A DNA stretch of 64,000 nt. Source: Lucifuga dentata (taxonomy: Eukaryota; Chordata; Actinopteri; Ophidiiformes; Bythitidae). Shown here in pieces: positions 47,653 through 58,864 of this stretch. The position numbers and the translations under genes were made by a program. Numbering within the stretch: the first letter of the stretch is position 1; the number at the start of each line of letters is the position of its first letter. The stretch is taken from positions 124,001 through 188,000 of the forward strand of contig VXCM01000064.1 of NCBI GenBank assembly GCA_014773175.1, in the 5' to 3' direction. The notes beneath the pieces were generated by a model, which did not search any database, was not told the origin of the DNA, and saw nothing but the letters and a program-made list of their open reading frames with translations.

Positions 47653-47769
47653 ATGGCGACAGTTGAGGAGCTCAGCATTTTACTTGTGTTACAAAGACGA
47701 AAGAAACAACAGAAGCGGCAACAATGGAGATGGTACATGAGGATGTTAAACAAATCACACTGTGCTTGA
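47653..47769 (+). pseudogene. Truncated Harbinger transposase ORF (38 codons)
   Basis: ATG in AAGATGG context opens MATVEELSILLVLQ followed by the basic stretch RRKKQQKRQQWRW, then a TGA. A short hydrophobic leader, then an arginine-rich run and paired W residues, is the usual start of Harbinger nucleases (normally over 300 residues). The DDE catalytic part is absent. The Q-Q-W-R-W segment is shared at DNA level with copy A on the opposite strand. Confidence 0.6.
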
Positions 47770-47856
47770 TCAGCTTCTCCTCAAACATTTCAGCCATTTG
47801 CTGGTTGTCACTGTCGTTGTGCTGCTGCTGTGCCATAAGCTGACCTTACTTCCCCC

Positions 47857-47860
<4 letters not shown>

Positions 47861-47887
<27 letters not shown>
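47861..47887. repeat. Poly-T tract within the Harbinger relic
   Basis: Twenty-seven T in a row. Absent from copy A, so it arose or expanded after transposition. Confidence 0.93.
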
Positions 47888-47888
<1 letters not shown>

Positions 47889-48007
47889 CATACTGCATCT
47901 TAAGCCATTGTATAAATTCTTGAGAATGTGCACAACCAACACTTCAAATGCGCAGAGGACACGCATGGTAGCATCATGCATATGTGTCCATAGTTATATA
48001 ATAGCCT

Positions 48008-48418
48008 GACAGGTACAGTCTGGAACACAGGTTCATAAGAAATGCAATACACATACAAATGCTATTCAGGGCCACTGACAAAACATACTATTGCAATACA
48101 ATCCACTCCAGTTTGTGTGTGTAAATACTAACACCTCATAACCATTTTTTCCGGTAAGTTTAGACAGTGAGACTGAAGTAGTTACCAGCTGGTGCTCCAT
48201 CTGCTGAGGCTCAAACCCAGTTTGATCAAACAGTCATTCCCAAACTGACAGTCTGACTTTTCACAACAAAATAACTAAGATTACAATATTACAAATGTAG
48301 GAATTGCAAAATTCACAAGTGTGATTTGCTCCTTAACCAACTAACAACACTGTGGCCATTCCAGAACCCTAAACTTGAGAAAGACCATGGAGTGCAGTAG
48401 CTATGACTTTGGTTCTTT
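48008..48418. other. AT-rich spacer, no gene seen
   Basis: Unique sequence between the Harbinger relic and a poly-A run; nothing recognised. Confidence 0.5.
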
Positions 48419-48438
48419 AAAAAAAAAAAAAAAAAAAA
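48419..48438. repeat. Poly-A tract
   Basis: About 20 A with no recognisable retroposon body. Confidence 0.93.
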
Positions 48439-51400
48439 GATATGATCTGATGTTTTTGTGCTGAGGAACTGGAGTACTTCTGGCAGAACCATTAGTATTT
48501 GGTTATGTGGTAAGCACATCCTGGCACCTACAGCAAGGCAGTTCCTCGGGATTCTTTGGCACTTCGATGTGGGATGTATCTTGCCACATTGCATAATTGA
48601 GTTCAAAGATGAATATATTTTTAGATCACAGAAAATGTAGTTCCATACAAGTTTCAAAAAAGAAGGTTGTTTGATATTTTATTAAACAAAAATTTATAAG
48701 GAATGCTCAGTTAATTACCATTTGAGCTTGCTCTCTCATAGTAAACACATGTAAATCCATGGCTATAAAAGAGATTGTTACCCTGTCTTATTATTGTTAC
48801 ACTATAGCTCTCACAGCTGGAAGGTCTTAAGGAATCTTGGCTTAGCTATTTTGGATGGTGTTTGCTTTCAGTTGTGAAAACTGTTTGTTCTCTATCTAAA
48901 AATAACAGACAGAAAGGGAGAGAGTAGAGGAACTGATGCTCTGTTCCTCGCTGTAATTCAGTCATCCATTTACTGTAAATATACAGCTGGAAAAAGGCTA
49001 AGAGCTGGGCAAACGATCATGTTTGGACTGCCAAATTAAAAAGAAATCTTACAGCATGGTTCCTATAACACGCAAGAGGCTATATCCTCTGTACAGCCTT
49101 TTATAAACACTGCAATCAGCTCATCTCTCATTCTCCATGTCTGACCCCACAAACCAAAAACAGATCACATAAAACTATGTTTTACAACCAGGGTTCAAGG
49201 AGAGAAGTACAGGGATGAGGTAGAGCCTGCTGCTTCTTTTACGACAGTAAACGGAGAAAGTGAACTGTGGGTTTAGAGAGAGCTATCAAAAACCCCGGGA
49301 TGGGTCAAGGTCGAAGTGCAGCATGCGAACAGCCTGTAAACAGACGTACACCTGCCACTCAGCAAGTGTCTGTCTGCTGAGGAAAGGTGAGGCACTGTGG
49401 CATCTCGCAGCCATGCTTATACAGTAATCAAACAGAAGAGAGGAACCGAAGAGTGTCTTCAAAGACAACCTGACTCTCTGTAATCACTCCTGTTTGGGCT
49501 TTGATCTCGGAGGGAAGAGAGAAAATAATTACATGTTTCTGGGTGCCCTTTTACAATGAATGAAAGGCGCTGTTAGATTTGAATCGTATGGTAATGGGAG
49601 GTTGTCTGTGTGAATGTGATGGGGAGGTGTTGAATGCTACTTAAGGGAAATAAAACAAGACCCACCAAGATATTTTGTTTGGCCAGCCCTGAAAGCTTCT
49701 GGCAACCTGCCCCATTCTGCCACCATAAAACTTAGAGGAGGGGTCAGAAAGCAACGTGGGGGCCGTCATTATCTNCCCCCATCCCGACTGACTGACCACT
49801 CTGCATTTCAAAGTGCCTACACTTATTTGTTCCATGGTCTGCTTGAAAATATGCTTTCATTTTTGCAGGGCACTTTTCTGAGTTTTTCTCTATGATCTAT
49901 GCGATAATGGAGCAGACTGAGAAAGGTATTATGATCCTATTTTGCAGACATTTTATTCTCCTTTCGTCTTCTATGAGAATAAAAGCCACAGACATCCAGG
50001 AGTCTGAAAGAGACATTCTTATTTTGACATAATGAATCTGACTGCAGAAAAGAGTACATAGGGCCATCAAGAAGATGTCTAGACATGGAAATTTACCAAA
50101 GGTAAAATGTGTGTACTGGAACAGTTGCACCACATTAGCCTGAAGATGAACACAAAACACAGTCAAGTGTTATATTATTAAAGTACTCAATTTCTTCATG
50201 GTCATCATGCTGATAACTCAAATGAAGCATTTCTTTCCCAACCGAGTTTTGAGCGTACTTCATAATAAATGAAAAATGACTGAATGTTGTGGTCAGAAAC
50301 CCAGCTTGCCTTGAATTGCAATTACAAGTGTGATGTGAGGACATGTAATCAATTGAGAAATCTGTGACAGTTCCTCCATTTTGAACACATGGGAAAACAG
50401 CCAGTCATCCTTCATGTGCCCTTTGTGACTGATGCATCTACTTCCCATCTACAGCATGTATGACCATATTGCACGCACACACAACATTGGATCCTGCATA
50501 ATGTATTGAGGTTGTCTAAACATGATGATGGTGAAGCAAGCAATAAGCATCAGTCATCCTGCCCAGACTACTCGCCTCCATTTTGAGTTATCAAGCTTTG
50601 AGAGCGCTCAGTCTGAGTGCCTAGAGTCTTGAGTGTGACTGCATCACTCTGTGGGCTTTCTCCACACACTCCAGACATGTTAATATAGATGTGACCTCAT
50701 CTAAGTTATTCTCCATAATGTCCTGGTTGACCACTGAAAGCATCTAAGCGACACAAATACACTTTTTATCACCACTTCCAGCTCAAAGCTACAAAACCCA
50801 GGAGAATTTTAGTACTTACATCTTGTCAGTGAGGTGCATTTCCAGGAAAATTGGAAAGTGTTTTAACAGACAGTATCATTCTTCCCGTGTCCAGTGGTTC
50901 TATACAGAGATGGAATGTTATGTAAGGTAGACCAGTACCTGGGGGAGGATTTTTTGCACTCTACTTCTGTCGCATCTGTGATTGGGAAGAGCAAGGATGC
51001 AAGGAAATAGGGGTGAAGAGATGGAGGAATGAAGCCAAACAGAACGATAAAGCAGTGGAGGGAGAAGGGAGGGAAAAATAGATACAGATGAAAGAAAGGG
51101 AGTGACAGATTCAGGAGAGAGGCAGTGAGGGAGGGGTGGAGAGATGGAAGCAAGGAGAGAAACAGAGGCAGGGAACCCAGCAGGTGTTCCCAGCATGCTT
51201 CCCTCCTCTGCTGCAGGTTCTCAACCTCAGCCAAAGGAGTGACGATGCAGCTGCTGGTGCTGTGCAGGCCGGATGACTGAAAGATCCAGGATCCAATCTG
51301 TAACCGCAGGGCATAAGAACCACATCCAACTTTGCTTCTTCATCATAATAAAATAAAAACTATCTCAGCACACACAGCTGTCTGATGGTATGGATGCATG

Positions 51401-51574
51401 GTTGCCTTCTTATAAACAAAAGCAAAAATAAATACAGTCTCCATGAGCGGAGGTTTAAAATTCATTTTACATAAAAAATGTGTTTATGACAAAGATAAAG
51501 AAAGCCATTCATCTAATTTGATTGAACAGAATCCCAGTTTAAGTGACTGATATCAGTCAGCCCTGATGTTCTCC
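48439..51574. other. Spacer, no gene seen
   Basis: Mostly unique sequence. The N at 49775 is the only gap outside a simple repeat that lacks a flanking duplication. A purine-rich stretch spans about 50985-51180. No exon or transposon is recognised. Confidence 0.45.
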
Positions 51575-51579
51575 TGAGG

Positions 51580-51760
51580 AAACTTAATCCTGTTTCTGTG
51601 TCAGTTGCTGTGTTTTTATTGTGTCTGACACCAGGTGGATTATGTCGGTTAATTCACAATGAATCAAACAAAAGCTAATACTAATCCAGCGCAAGGCTTC
51701 GGTGTGATGTCTGACGCTCTGGATTAATTCACAACATTCCCCAACCAGCCTAATCCTTAA
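51580..51760. promoter_or_regulatory. Candidate enhancer: five TAATCC (OTX/PITX-type) sites
   Basis: TAATCC occurs at 51585-51590, 51682-51687 and 51751-51756 on the plus strand and, as GGATTA, at 51637-51642 and 51721-51726 on the minus strand: five in 172 bp. TAATCC is the site of K50 homeodomain proteins (OTX, CRX, PITX, GSC). TTAATTCACAA also occurs twice (51650, 51724). The block is unique sequence with no open frame of note. A homotypic cluster of this density is typical of eye or head enhancers, but function is inferred. Confidence 0.5.
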
Positions 51761-51799
51761 CGAACCAGACAGGATGGTATCCTAACTGACAGCTTCTGC

Positions 51800-52629
51800 C
51801 TCGTTATGGCAGGGTGATATGCTTCACCTACCTCTTCCCTCAGAAAATCCATTCTGATGAGTGAGACAAAGGAGAAACCATTACAGAAAGAATAAACTGG
51901 GTAAAAACTTTCCCAACAGCTTTTCTTTGGCAGCCATTAAGCCCATCTTGAAGCCTTTTGGAGCGTGTTTTGCTCCTCTTAAGGTTTAAGTTTTGACATT
52001 TTGAAATCAATAAGAGGCAGAGAGATGTTTTTTACAGTTTCACAAACCTTGGGTGAAAACACTTCAATCAGGCCTGCAGAGGACCTGACACAGGAGACGG
52101 AGGGATCGATCTGTAATGAGTGGAGCCTTACCTGGTGTTCCACTCAAGTCTCGTCTTTTCTCAGCAAACTCAAATCCAGCAAACCCACCAACCTCACTTC
52201 CTTCACTGATTACATCAAGTTGCAAAAGTATATTTTGTCAAAAAACTATGAAAAGAAATGTCCCTGAGAAAGTCTTCCTCAAGCTGAGTTTGTCCTTTGT
52301 TAGAGAACTATAGTGATTCTTTAAATAAAATTCTTTACATTTTCAATTAACCTTCTAAGATGGAATTGTAATAAAACAACCAAATGAATAATGACCACTG
52401 ACAGATGTTTGTAAGAGCAAAGAATTCTGAAAGCATCAGGTGTCACAATTCTTTGCAATAACTGATATTAAAATCAAACTGTACAGCCAATAGTTCCATC
52501 TGAATTACTTTAGTTGGCATTACTCAGGCTTTTCCTCCCCCCACCAGAAAGAGTGAGTGTGTATAAGAGCGTATGTATGAGTACAGGCTGGGGCTGACCC
52601 CTTATCCTTTGCCCTCCTTCCTCCCCCTT
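51800..52629. other. Spacer, no gene seen
   Basis: The plus-strand ORF at 52001-52267 (88 codons) has no recognised family. No transposon or microsatellite of note. Confidence 0.45.
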
Positions 52630-52740
52630 CTTCACTGCAGCCCCAGCCACCATTTCAGAAATGTATTGGCCATTTCAAAAGATGCTATTGTATCATCAAG
52701 CCAGCCTAGTTAATTAGGCGTCCAGCCTGCCTTCGTCTGT
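52630..52740. promoter_or_regulatory. Candidate short conserved element
   Basis: Unique block ending in the near-palindrome CCTAGTTAATTAGG (52705-52718), whose TTAATTA core suits homeodomain dimers. Too short for strong confidence. Confidence 0.3.
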
Positions 52741-53752
52741 TGAATACACAGTCCCTCTGGGCCCCACAGCTGCTCCTACTATGGAGGTTAAGTGCTAAAA
52801 CATGTTCCCTGTGCTACATGACTCACAGAGGTATAGCACCGATGGATTTTTATGTTACCTTACAGCGCCCTGGGTTTGTCAGAGCGAGACAAAAAAGGAA
52901 AGCTGAAAGAGGTGATGATCTGATAACAGTTTTCATGGGAAAATATGTGGGGGCTGTTTCACTGAGGAATAGGACATCTAACACTGGCAGATTTAACCAA
53001 TTTAATTTGCATTAAAAACATTTTCAAGGTAAGTTCTTCACCAGAATGATGGATAGCAGTCTCTGCTGTACACCTCTGCAAAGTGAATCATGCAGACTTC
53101 AGACAGCATGACCTGATAATAGTGCATTCACCTCAAACTCCCTCTATCTACAGGAATTCATCTGATGTCATTGAGACCTCCTGACTCATTCTCCCTAAAA
53201 TGTGATGCAAACAATCATGCATCAGCATTTTGGAATGACTTAGCCTCCATCACATTAAAATAAACACTGATCCAGCATTAAAAGTCATGAGCTACTAACA
53301 CCAAATCCCAAAATACAGATTGGAGAAGCAGCAGGAGGCATTTTTGTACAGACGTATCCTGGAAACTGTCAAAGTATCCCACTATGAAGGATAAAAATGC
53401 TACATACATTTTAGTGCCTAGTAAATCTGCAGTGTAATATAGTGATGTGAAGCTTCCCTGCTGACTGTGTCGCTTTGTGTGAGAGCGTGTGTATATGTGT
53501 TTGTGTGAGCTGCTCAATGGGTTTGTTATATGGTGAGTCAGTAAAGCGGTCCAATGTGAAAACCATCTTCCCAAAGTCAGAGAAATGTGATGTGGATCGA
53601 CGTTGATAATAAATAGCTGCGATAACTGGGGGAGGAACCCATCATCCAGCAGGGAGATGAGTCTGCACGAGGACGAAGCAGCCATAAAAGACTGAATGAA
53701 GAGATGTAAAACAATAAGGCCAGAGAGGATGGGAGGAGGAGGAGGAGGAAGA
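52741..53752. other. Spacer, no gene seen
   Basis: Minus-strand octamer (ATTTGCAT) at 53005-53012. Purine-rich from about 53690. ORFs here are unrecognised. Confidence 0.45.
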
Positions 53753-53774
53753 GGGTAGGGAGCGGGGGGGGGGG
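53753..53774 (+). other. G-quadruplex motif with an 11-G run
   Basis: GGG, TA, GGG, AGC, then eleven G give at least four G-triplets with loops of 2, 3 and up to 5. It sits inside a purine-rich stretch (53690-53865). Confidence 0.65.
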
Positions 53775-54057
53775 CAGCATACAGACAGAAGATAGAGATA
53801 GAGGGAGAGAAAGAGAATGGGAGAGAGAGAGAAGAGGATGAGGAGGAAAGACAGAGGGTGAGTCAGCCATGTCTGCAGTCCATCAAAAACTGTGTCAGTC
53901 ATTCACCACTGCCAACACACCCCGGCTCCACGCCACCTACCCTATGCACCCCCCCTCTTCAACTCACACATTAATTCCACTTCTTTTAACCGCCAGCCAG
54001 GGGTGTCCTCGACTGAATGTCAATCCTTTGTTCAGGGTGACAGAAGAGTGAATGAGG

Positions 54058-54060
<3 letters not shown>
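53775..54060. other. Spacer, purine-rich at left
   Basis: Purine-rich to about 53865, then unique sequence. ORFs reading through into the GA repeat are composition artefacts. Confidence 0.5.
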
Positions 54061-54108
<48 letters not shown>

Positions 54109-54126
54109 NGGGGGAAGGGGGTGGGG
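54061..54126. repeat. (GA)n microsatellite with N at 54109, then G-rich tail
   Basis: Twenty-four GA units, an N, then GGGGGAAGGGGGTGGGG (three long G runs, one short of a quadruplex motif). Confidence 0.93.
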
Positions 54127-55258
54127 CTGCTTGGCTTGCTCAGAGGTTTTTTTTTATCTGAAGGTCTTACCCAACATGACCCTCTCCTTTCCATTATAAT
54201 TGCACTCTTTTTAATATTATTCCTGTCTCTTTGACTGGCATTTAGAGACATTTGATAAGATACCAGGCTGAATCACAGAGTCTGACAGGCTTGAAGAAAG
54301 CAGACATCTGAACTCAGACATACTGACGCAGACAGGCAGAGAGGGTGACAAGTGTACAGACTGGCAAGGTTGCCAAACAGACAGCCAATGAAGTCGATGG
54401 AAAAGATCCCCTCTCATCAAGTTGGCACACCGCAATCCAGCTGCTGATGTGAATTATGAGAGTTATTCCTTGTGCTGGAAATTCCAATTAATCAATGCCA
54501 GCCTCATTCAAAGCAAAATCAGATCTGCAGCTAAATTTATGTCTCAGCAGGTCCACTGAGGGTGATGATTTTCTTTATTTATCTACCCACACCAACCCAG
54601 AGGAATCAGGTCACTGTTAATACATGTAAGTAATGCGGGTGTGTGTGCGAATGTGCATGCACATCTCGGTTTCCCCCTCACACTGAGCCTGATAAATAGA
54701 ACACAAGCGGTGTATATCTGGTCAACATGGCATGCGTGAAAAATAATTACACTTAGGCTGACACCCAAGGTCGACAGGCTCCAACAGCTGCCCAATCATT
54801 GCTGGCTCTTTCTCCTTCTCCTGTCTGGACTTGGCTGAGAATAAAACACACATCACACACACTATTTATAATGGTGTTGTATGATAGCACATGAAGGCCT
54901 CTTTAAGTATGAAGAGTTAAACACAGCTACTTCATGTTCCCTGGTGAGTCATGGTCACATTTATTGGCACGTGGATAGGTGTCTTCTGGCTGAAATGAAA
55001 AGTATGTTTTATTTATCAGGGAATATATTTCTGGACACAACATGATTAAAAAAGAGGAATAAATCAAACATGATTTGTTGTAATGTGTTATGTTCTCTGT
55101 TGCAGGCGTAATGGTACAAGTTATTATTCACTTGACTATGTTTGCACCCTCTCAAGCTTTCAGCAAGAGACAGCTTTTCACCATCCACAAATGCTCACTC
55201 ACCAGACAGAGATCTGATGCAAATGGGTTACTGCTGACATGTAAAGACGGAGTGTGTC
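54127..55258. other. Spacer with a small CNE-like block
   Basis: Around 54455-54570 a unique block (AATTCCAATTAATCAATGCC and following) is CNE-like. An octamer ATGCAAAT lies at 55217-55224. No exon is supported. Confidence 0.45.

Positions 55259-55319
<61 letters not shown>
55259..55319. repeat. (TG)n-(AG)n compound microsatellite
   Basis: Eight TG units run into about 23 AG units. Confidence 0.95.
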
Positions 55320-55328
<9 letters not shown>

Positions 55329-55353
55329 AGGTGAAACAAGGTGGTCCCTAAAC

Positions 55354-55486
55354 ACTCGGCTCACTGTGCCATGGCCCGGCACTTACAGCAGCCCACACCG
55401 CAGTCTCCCCTAAGAGTGANACTCGGCTCACTGTGCCATGGCCCGGCACTTACAGCAGCCCACACCGCAGTCTCCCCTAAGAGTGA
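55354..55486. repeat. Exact 66-bp direct duplication across N at 55420
   Basis: Positions 55354-55419 and 55421-55486 are identical non-repetitive sequence around one N. Read as an unmerged contig overlap. The ORF 55341-55688 spans it and should not be trusted. Confidence 0.92.
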
Positions 55487-56039
55487 GAAATGGGCAAGGG
55501 GAGATGGGGAGGCAGTCCTGGGTGAAATTCAAGGCCAAAGCACTCATGTCTCCTCCATCTACCACCTCCCACCTCAGGCACAACACATTACCTCCCTCCT
55601 GGATATAATCACACTCGGCGAGGAGAGAGGTTTGGCTGTGCTGCATGTGAGTGAATCATCGTGTTTCTATTTATGCATGTTGGTGTGATTGTGCATGTGT
55701 GTTGGTGTATTTCCATGTCTGCAAGGGTGTGTAAGTGCATATGTGTGTGTGTGCCAAAGACTTACACCCAGGCCCATGTGTCCTCTCATAACAGTCCCTC
55801 TCCAGCTTATTGTCTTTTATTAGCACCTCTTTTTTTTTCATTAACTGAAAAGGTTACTGGTGCATTCATAATACCCTCACATGACATCGCCTGTACCCCG
55901 CCTGCCCAGGGTTGAGGTAAGGCCTCAAACCTTTCCTACGAAACCCCCCCTTCCCCTCAGACACACACACCCTCTCTCCTTCAGCAGCAGGAGGACATTT
56001 CAATGGCATTGTCCTCCCCTCTGCCTCCCAAACACAGGT
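55487..56039. other. Spacer, no gene seen
   Basis: Unique sequence with pyrimidine-rich stretches; nothing recognised. Confidence 0.5.
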
Positions 56040-56135
56040 AGGGAAATATCACTCAGGGAATAAATAACTCGGCCAGGTTAATTATTTGGCAGACGTGCCC
56101 GCAGATTAATAACAGAATAAAAATGCCGCGGTGGA
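56040..56135. promoter_or_regulatory. Candidate short conserved element
   Basis: Unique block with GGAATAAATAACTCGG, GGTTAATTATTTGG and GCAGATTAATAACAG, followed by a CpG-containing ATGCCGCGG. Three TAAT cores within 70 bp and no repeats. Confidence 0.35.
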
Positions 56136-57454
56136 CTGTGGTGCTCTGAAAGGTTGGAGGGGTGGGAGTAGGTGGTTTGGAGGAGGCGAAGGAGGAAGAG
56201 GAATGATGGGCAATTGAACGGAGTTATTGGAGAGTAACAGTGCATGTGCTGGCTTCAGACAGATGTAGGAGCGAGGTCTAGCCCCAAGGCTGTGAATATG
56301 CTGTCTGGGAGGAGAGAGATTAACTAAAGCAGCTCGGTGACATCATGCCTGCTGAGACAGTTATGAGGAGTATCCATCATAAACATCGTCTGCATGAAAT
56401 GGAAGCAGAGGGAAAAAACAAAATTATATCTCAAAATGATAAAAAAATAAATAAATAAATAAAACATTTGAGGACCTAGCAGGGAGGTACTGTGCTGTTA
56501 AATCTCAGTATAATAATTGCCAGGAAGTGCACTTCATGTCATGCAGTGTGTTTTCTTCAATGGCTATATACTGTGGAAGAGCATACAAATCATCTCCCCC
56601 ATCTAGGTGTGTGACAGTGGAGGCATTTTTCTACATCATAAGTTACACTCCAGTTTACCTTTACGACCTTTCCTGGAACTTATAGAAGTCAACAAAACTT
56701 GGTAAATCAATGCGGGGATGCAAAACCTGGAAAATCTACAGGGGCACTGGTCAGTTCAATAAAATGAGAAACAACCCCCATGTGGACTTATTATCATCAC
56801 AAATGCACAAACAACCCAAATACCCTTAATCTAGTCAAGGAGTAAAGCCTGTATTGACCTAGTGGTGTTGTATGGGTGTGCATGTGTGCGCGCATGTGAC
56901 CTAGTCTCGGTTTCTGACCTCGTCTCCTCGGTGCAGTGAGAGAGTCCCTGAGCCCTGTTCACCTGAGGAGGGCAGGCTGGAGTAACATTTTCTAATATTT
57001 TCTAATTTTTGTAATATTTTCTCTTGAAGATGGAGAGGAAGAGAAGGGGTGGAAAGACATGTAGAGAGAGTGGCAGATTTCCTTTGCAAAATCTCCATTT
57101 AAATGACACAGCAAGCCTTTTTTTAAATTTCCCATCTGTGTCCATGTGACGTGAGCTTTCTTACATCTGTATAACACGCAAACATTATGTTAATGCCTCC
57201 AACCATCAACATATAAGCATGACAGAACACCGTCTTTTCAAAAGCTCACACAAGCTAAATGTTGTAAGATTTAGGTCCATTTGATTCAAGCATGTGTCTA
57301 TAATCTAAGTATGTGTGAGTCAGTAGGGCCAGATGGGATAGCAGAGGGAGCTCATGTGAACAGCTTCATTTCACTCAACTGACTGCTATGTTGCTCCTGC
57401 TATTGATCAGAAGGGAGATATCAGATTTACACTGTGCAAGCCAAACTCAGTTTT

Positions 57455-57457
<3 letters not shown>
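56136..57457. other. Spacer, no gene seen
   Basis: A short (AAAT)n lies at about 56445-56464. A small tandem of TTTTCTAAT-like words lies at 56987-57022. No exon is recognised. Confidence 0.5.

Positions 57458-57507
<50 letters not shown>
57458..57507. repeat. (GA)n microsatellite
   Basis: About 25 uninterrupted GA units. Confidence 0.96.
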
Positions 57508-57513
<6 letters not shown>

Positions 57514-57818
57514 CAGTAGAGATAAAAAGTTAGATAGAGGAAGAAATCATATGCTCGACAGAGGCCACAGAATCTGGTCATTTTCATGCATCAGGCCTTT
57601 TTTCCTTTCCCTTCCCCCCATCCATCCATCTATCTGCCCTCCACCCACCCATGTCCCCTCTCACCCCTCTCGCCCTGCAGGGCAGGCCCTGCCTTCCATC
57701 TGTTGTCTGTCCCAGCTAGGAGCAGCCCCATTCCCCCTCCACTCACATTTACAATTCAATTAAAGGCAACAAGCCCCTTCTTTCTCCTCCCTCTCCTCTT
57801 CCTCTTCATCCACCTCCT
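57508..57818. other. Pyrimidine-rich spacer, no gene seen
   Basis: Plus strand rich in C and T from about 57595. The overlapping P/S/L-rich ORFs are a composition effect. Confidence 0.5.
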
Positions 57819-57850
57819 CATCCTCCTCCTCCTCCTCCTCCTCCTCCTCC
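57819..57850. repeat. (CTC)n trinucleotide microsatellite
   Basis: About ten TCC units in a longer pyrimidine-rich stretch. On the minus strand it would encode a glutamate run, which is not supported as a gene. Confidence 0.93.
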
Positions 57851-58508
57851 CTCTTTTTTTTAAGATGTGCCTGGATGAGCACAGCAGAAAGGCCTATACC
57901 CCATGTTGGGTTGCAGTCATGACACACACACTTACTTACTACGGCCTTGCTAAGAAATACCAAGCTCACTGATGATGCAAACACACACTGACACACAAAA
58001 ACACACAGCATGTGTAAAAGCAAGAGACACAAAGAGAGAGAGGGACTAACAAATGAACACACTCATGCACACAATGATGTTTTTTAATCCACGTTTTGAC
58101 ATACTGAATGGAAAACAGGGATGGTGGGACTACGCCCAGGAACAATACAACTGAAGAAAGTGGGTCACACTTTGCATTAGAATAACACATGTAACGATGA
58201 TGTAACAACCCAACAACTGAGAAAATGGTTTTATATGATAAATTTGACAAATTACCACAGTTCACTTTTCAAAGATTGCTCAAAGAAAATATATTTACAA
58301 GAGACTGAAAGAATGGGAGTTTTTGTACAAAAAGTAAACTCCAAACTTGGCAACTTATTATGGCTGTTATAGTTCATGATTCTGCTCCATAAAGTTTCTA
58401 CTGAAGAACAGTGATGCTTCCCTTGTCAACACAGTGTATCAGCTCTTCACAATGAGCAGTTTTCCCATAAACATTTTAAAATCCTCTCTTATGATACAAT
58501 CCATGAGT
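57851..58508. other. Spacer, no gene seen
   Basis: Unique AT-rich sequence; nothing recognised. Confidence 0.5.
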
Positions 58509-58525
58509 AAAAAAAAAAAAAAAAN

Positions 58526-58576
<51 letters not shown>

Positions 58577-58582
58577 TCTCTC
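58509..58582. repeat. Poly-A, N at 58525, then (CT)n
   Basis: Sixteen A, one N, then about 28 CT units with a CC interruption. The contig join lies exactly between two simple repeats, so the true order and length are unsure. Confidence 0.92.
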
Positions 58583-58750
58583 TGTAATGTGAAAGCAATA
58601 TCCACAGGCATCCCTTCTCTTGAAAAAAAGAGGGGGGAAATGAGAATCTTTAATATTTAATTATGGTGGTGCCAACATGCAACTTTTATCACTTTCTTGT
58701 GTCATTTGCATCTCGGGTGAGCCCAGAAGATATACACAAGGAGGTAAAGA

Positions 58751-58752
<2 letters not shown>

Positions 58753-58805
<53 letters not shown>

Positions 58806-58827
58806 NGAGAGAGAGAGAGAGAGAGAG
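58753..58827. repeat. (GA)n microsatellite with N at 58806
   Basis: About 37 GA units around one N. It lies 170 bp from the (CT)n tract at 58526, so the two are inverted relative to each other. Confidence 0.95.
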
Positions 58828-58840
58828 GAATACAAGACGA

Positions 58841-58864
58841 GGGTGGCAGAGGGGAGGGGGAGGG
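58841..58864 (+). other. G-quadruplex motif
   Basis: GGG, seven nt, GGGG, A, GGGGG, A, GGG: four G runs with loops of 7, 1 and 1. It lies in a purine-rich stretch. Confidence 0.6.

Larger units (their letters stand above)
47487..48007 (+). mobile_element. PIF/Harbinger-like relic, copy B (plus)
   Basis: The left end AGGCACTAGATTATACTCGAT and the reverse complement of the right end AGGCTATTATATAACTATGG share AGGC, ATTATA and, about 20 bp further in, ACACATA(C/T)GC(T/A)TG, so both inverted termini are present. The left end also matches the left end of copy A (GATTATACT-GAT-TTAAGTA). The element is about 520 bp, carries a start-proximal transposase remnant at 47653, and has been interrupted by a poly-T run at 47861-47887. 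It is defective and nonautonomous. Confidence 0.72.

Noticed and set aside
55341..55688. 115-codon plus-strand ORF
   Set aside because: Spans the N at 55420 and the duplicated 66 bp.
57586..57972. 128-codon plus-strand ORF
   Set aside because: Proline-, serine- and leucine-rich because of a pyrimidine-rich tract and (CTC)n; no domain.
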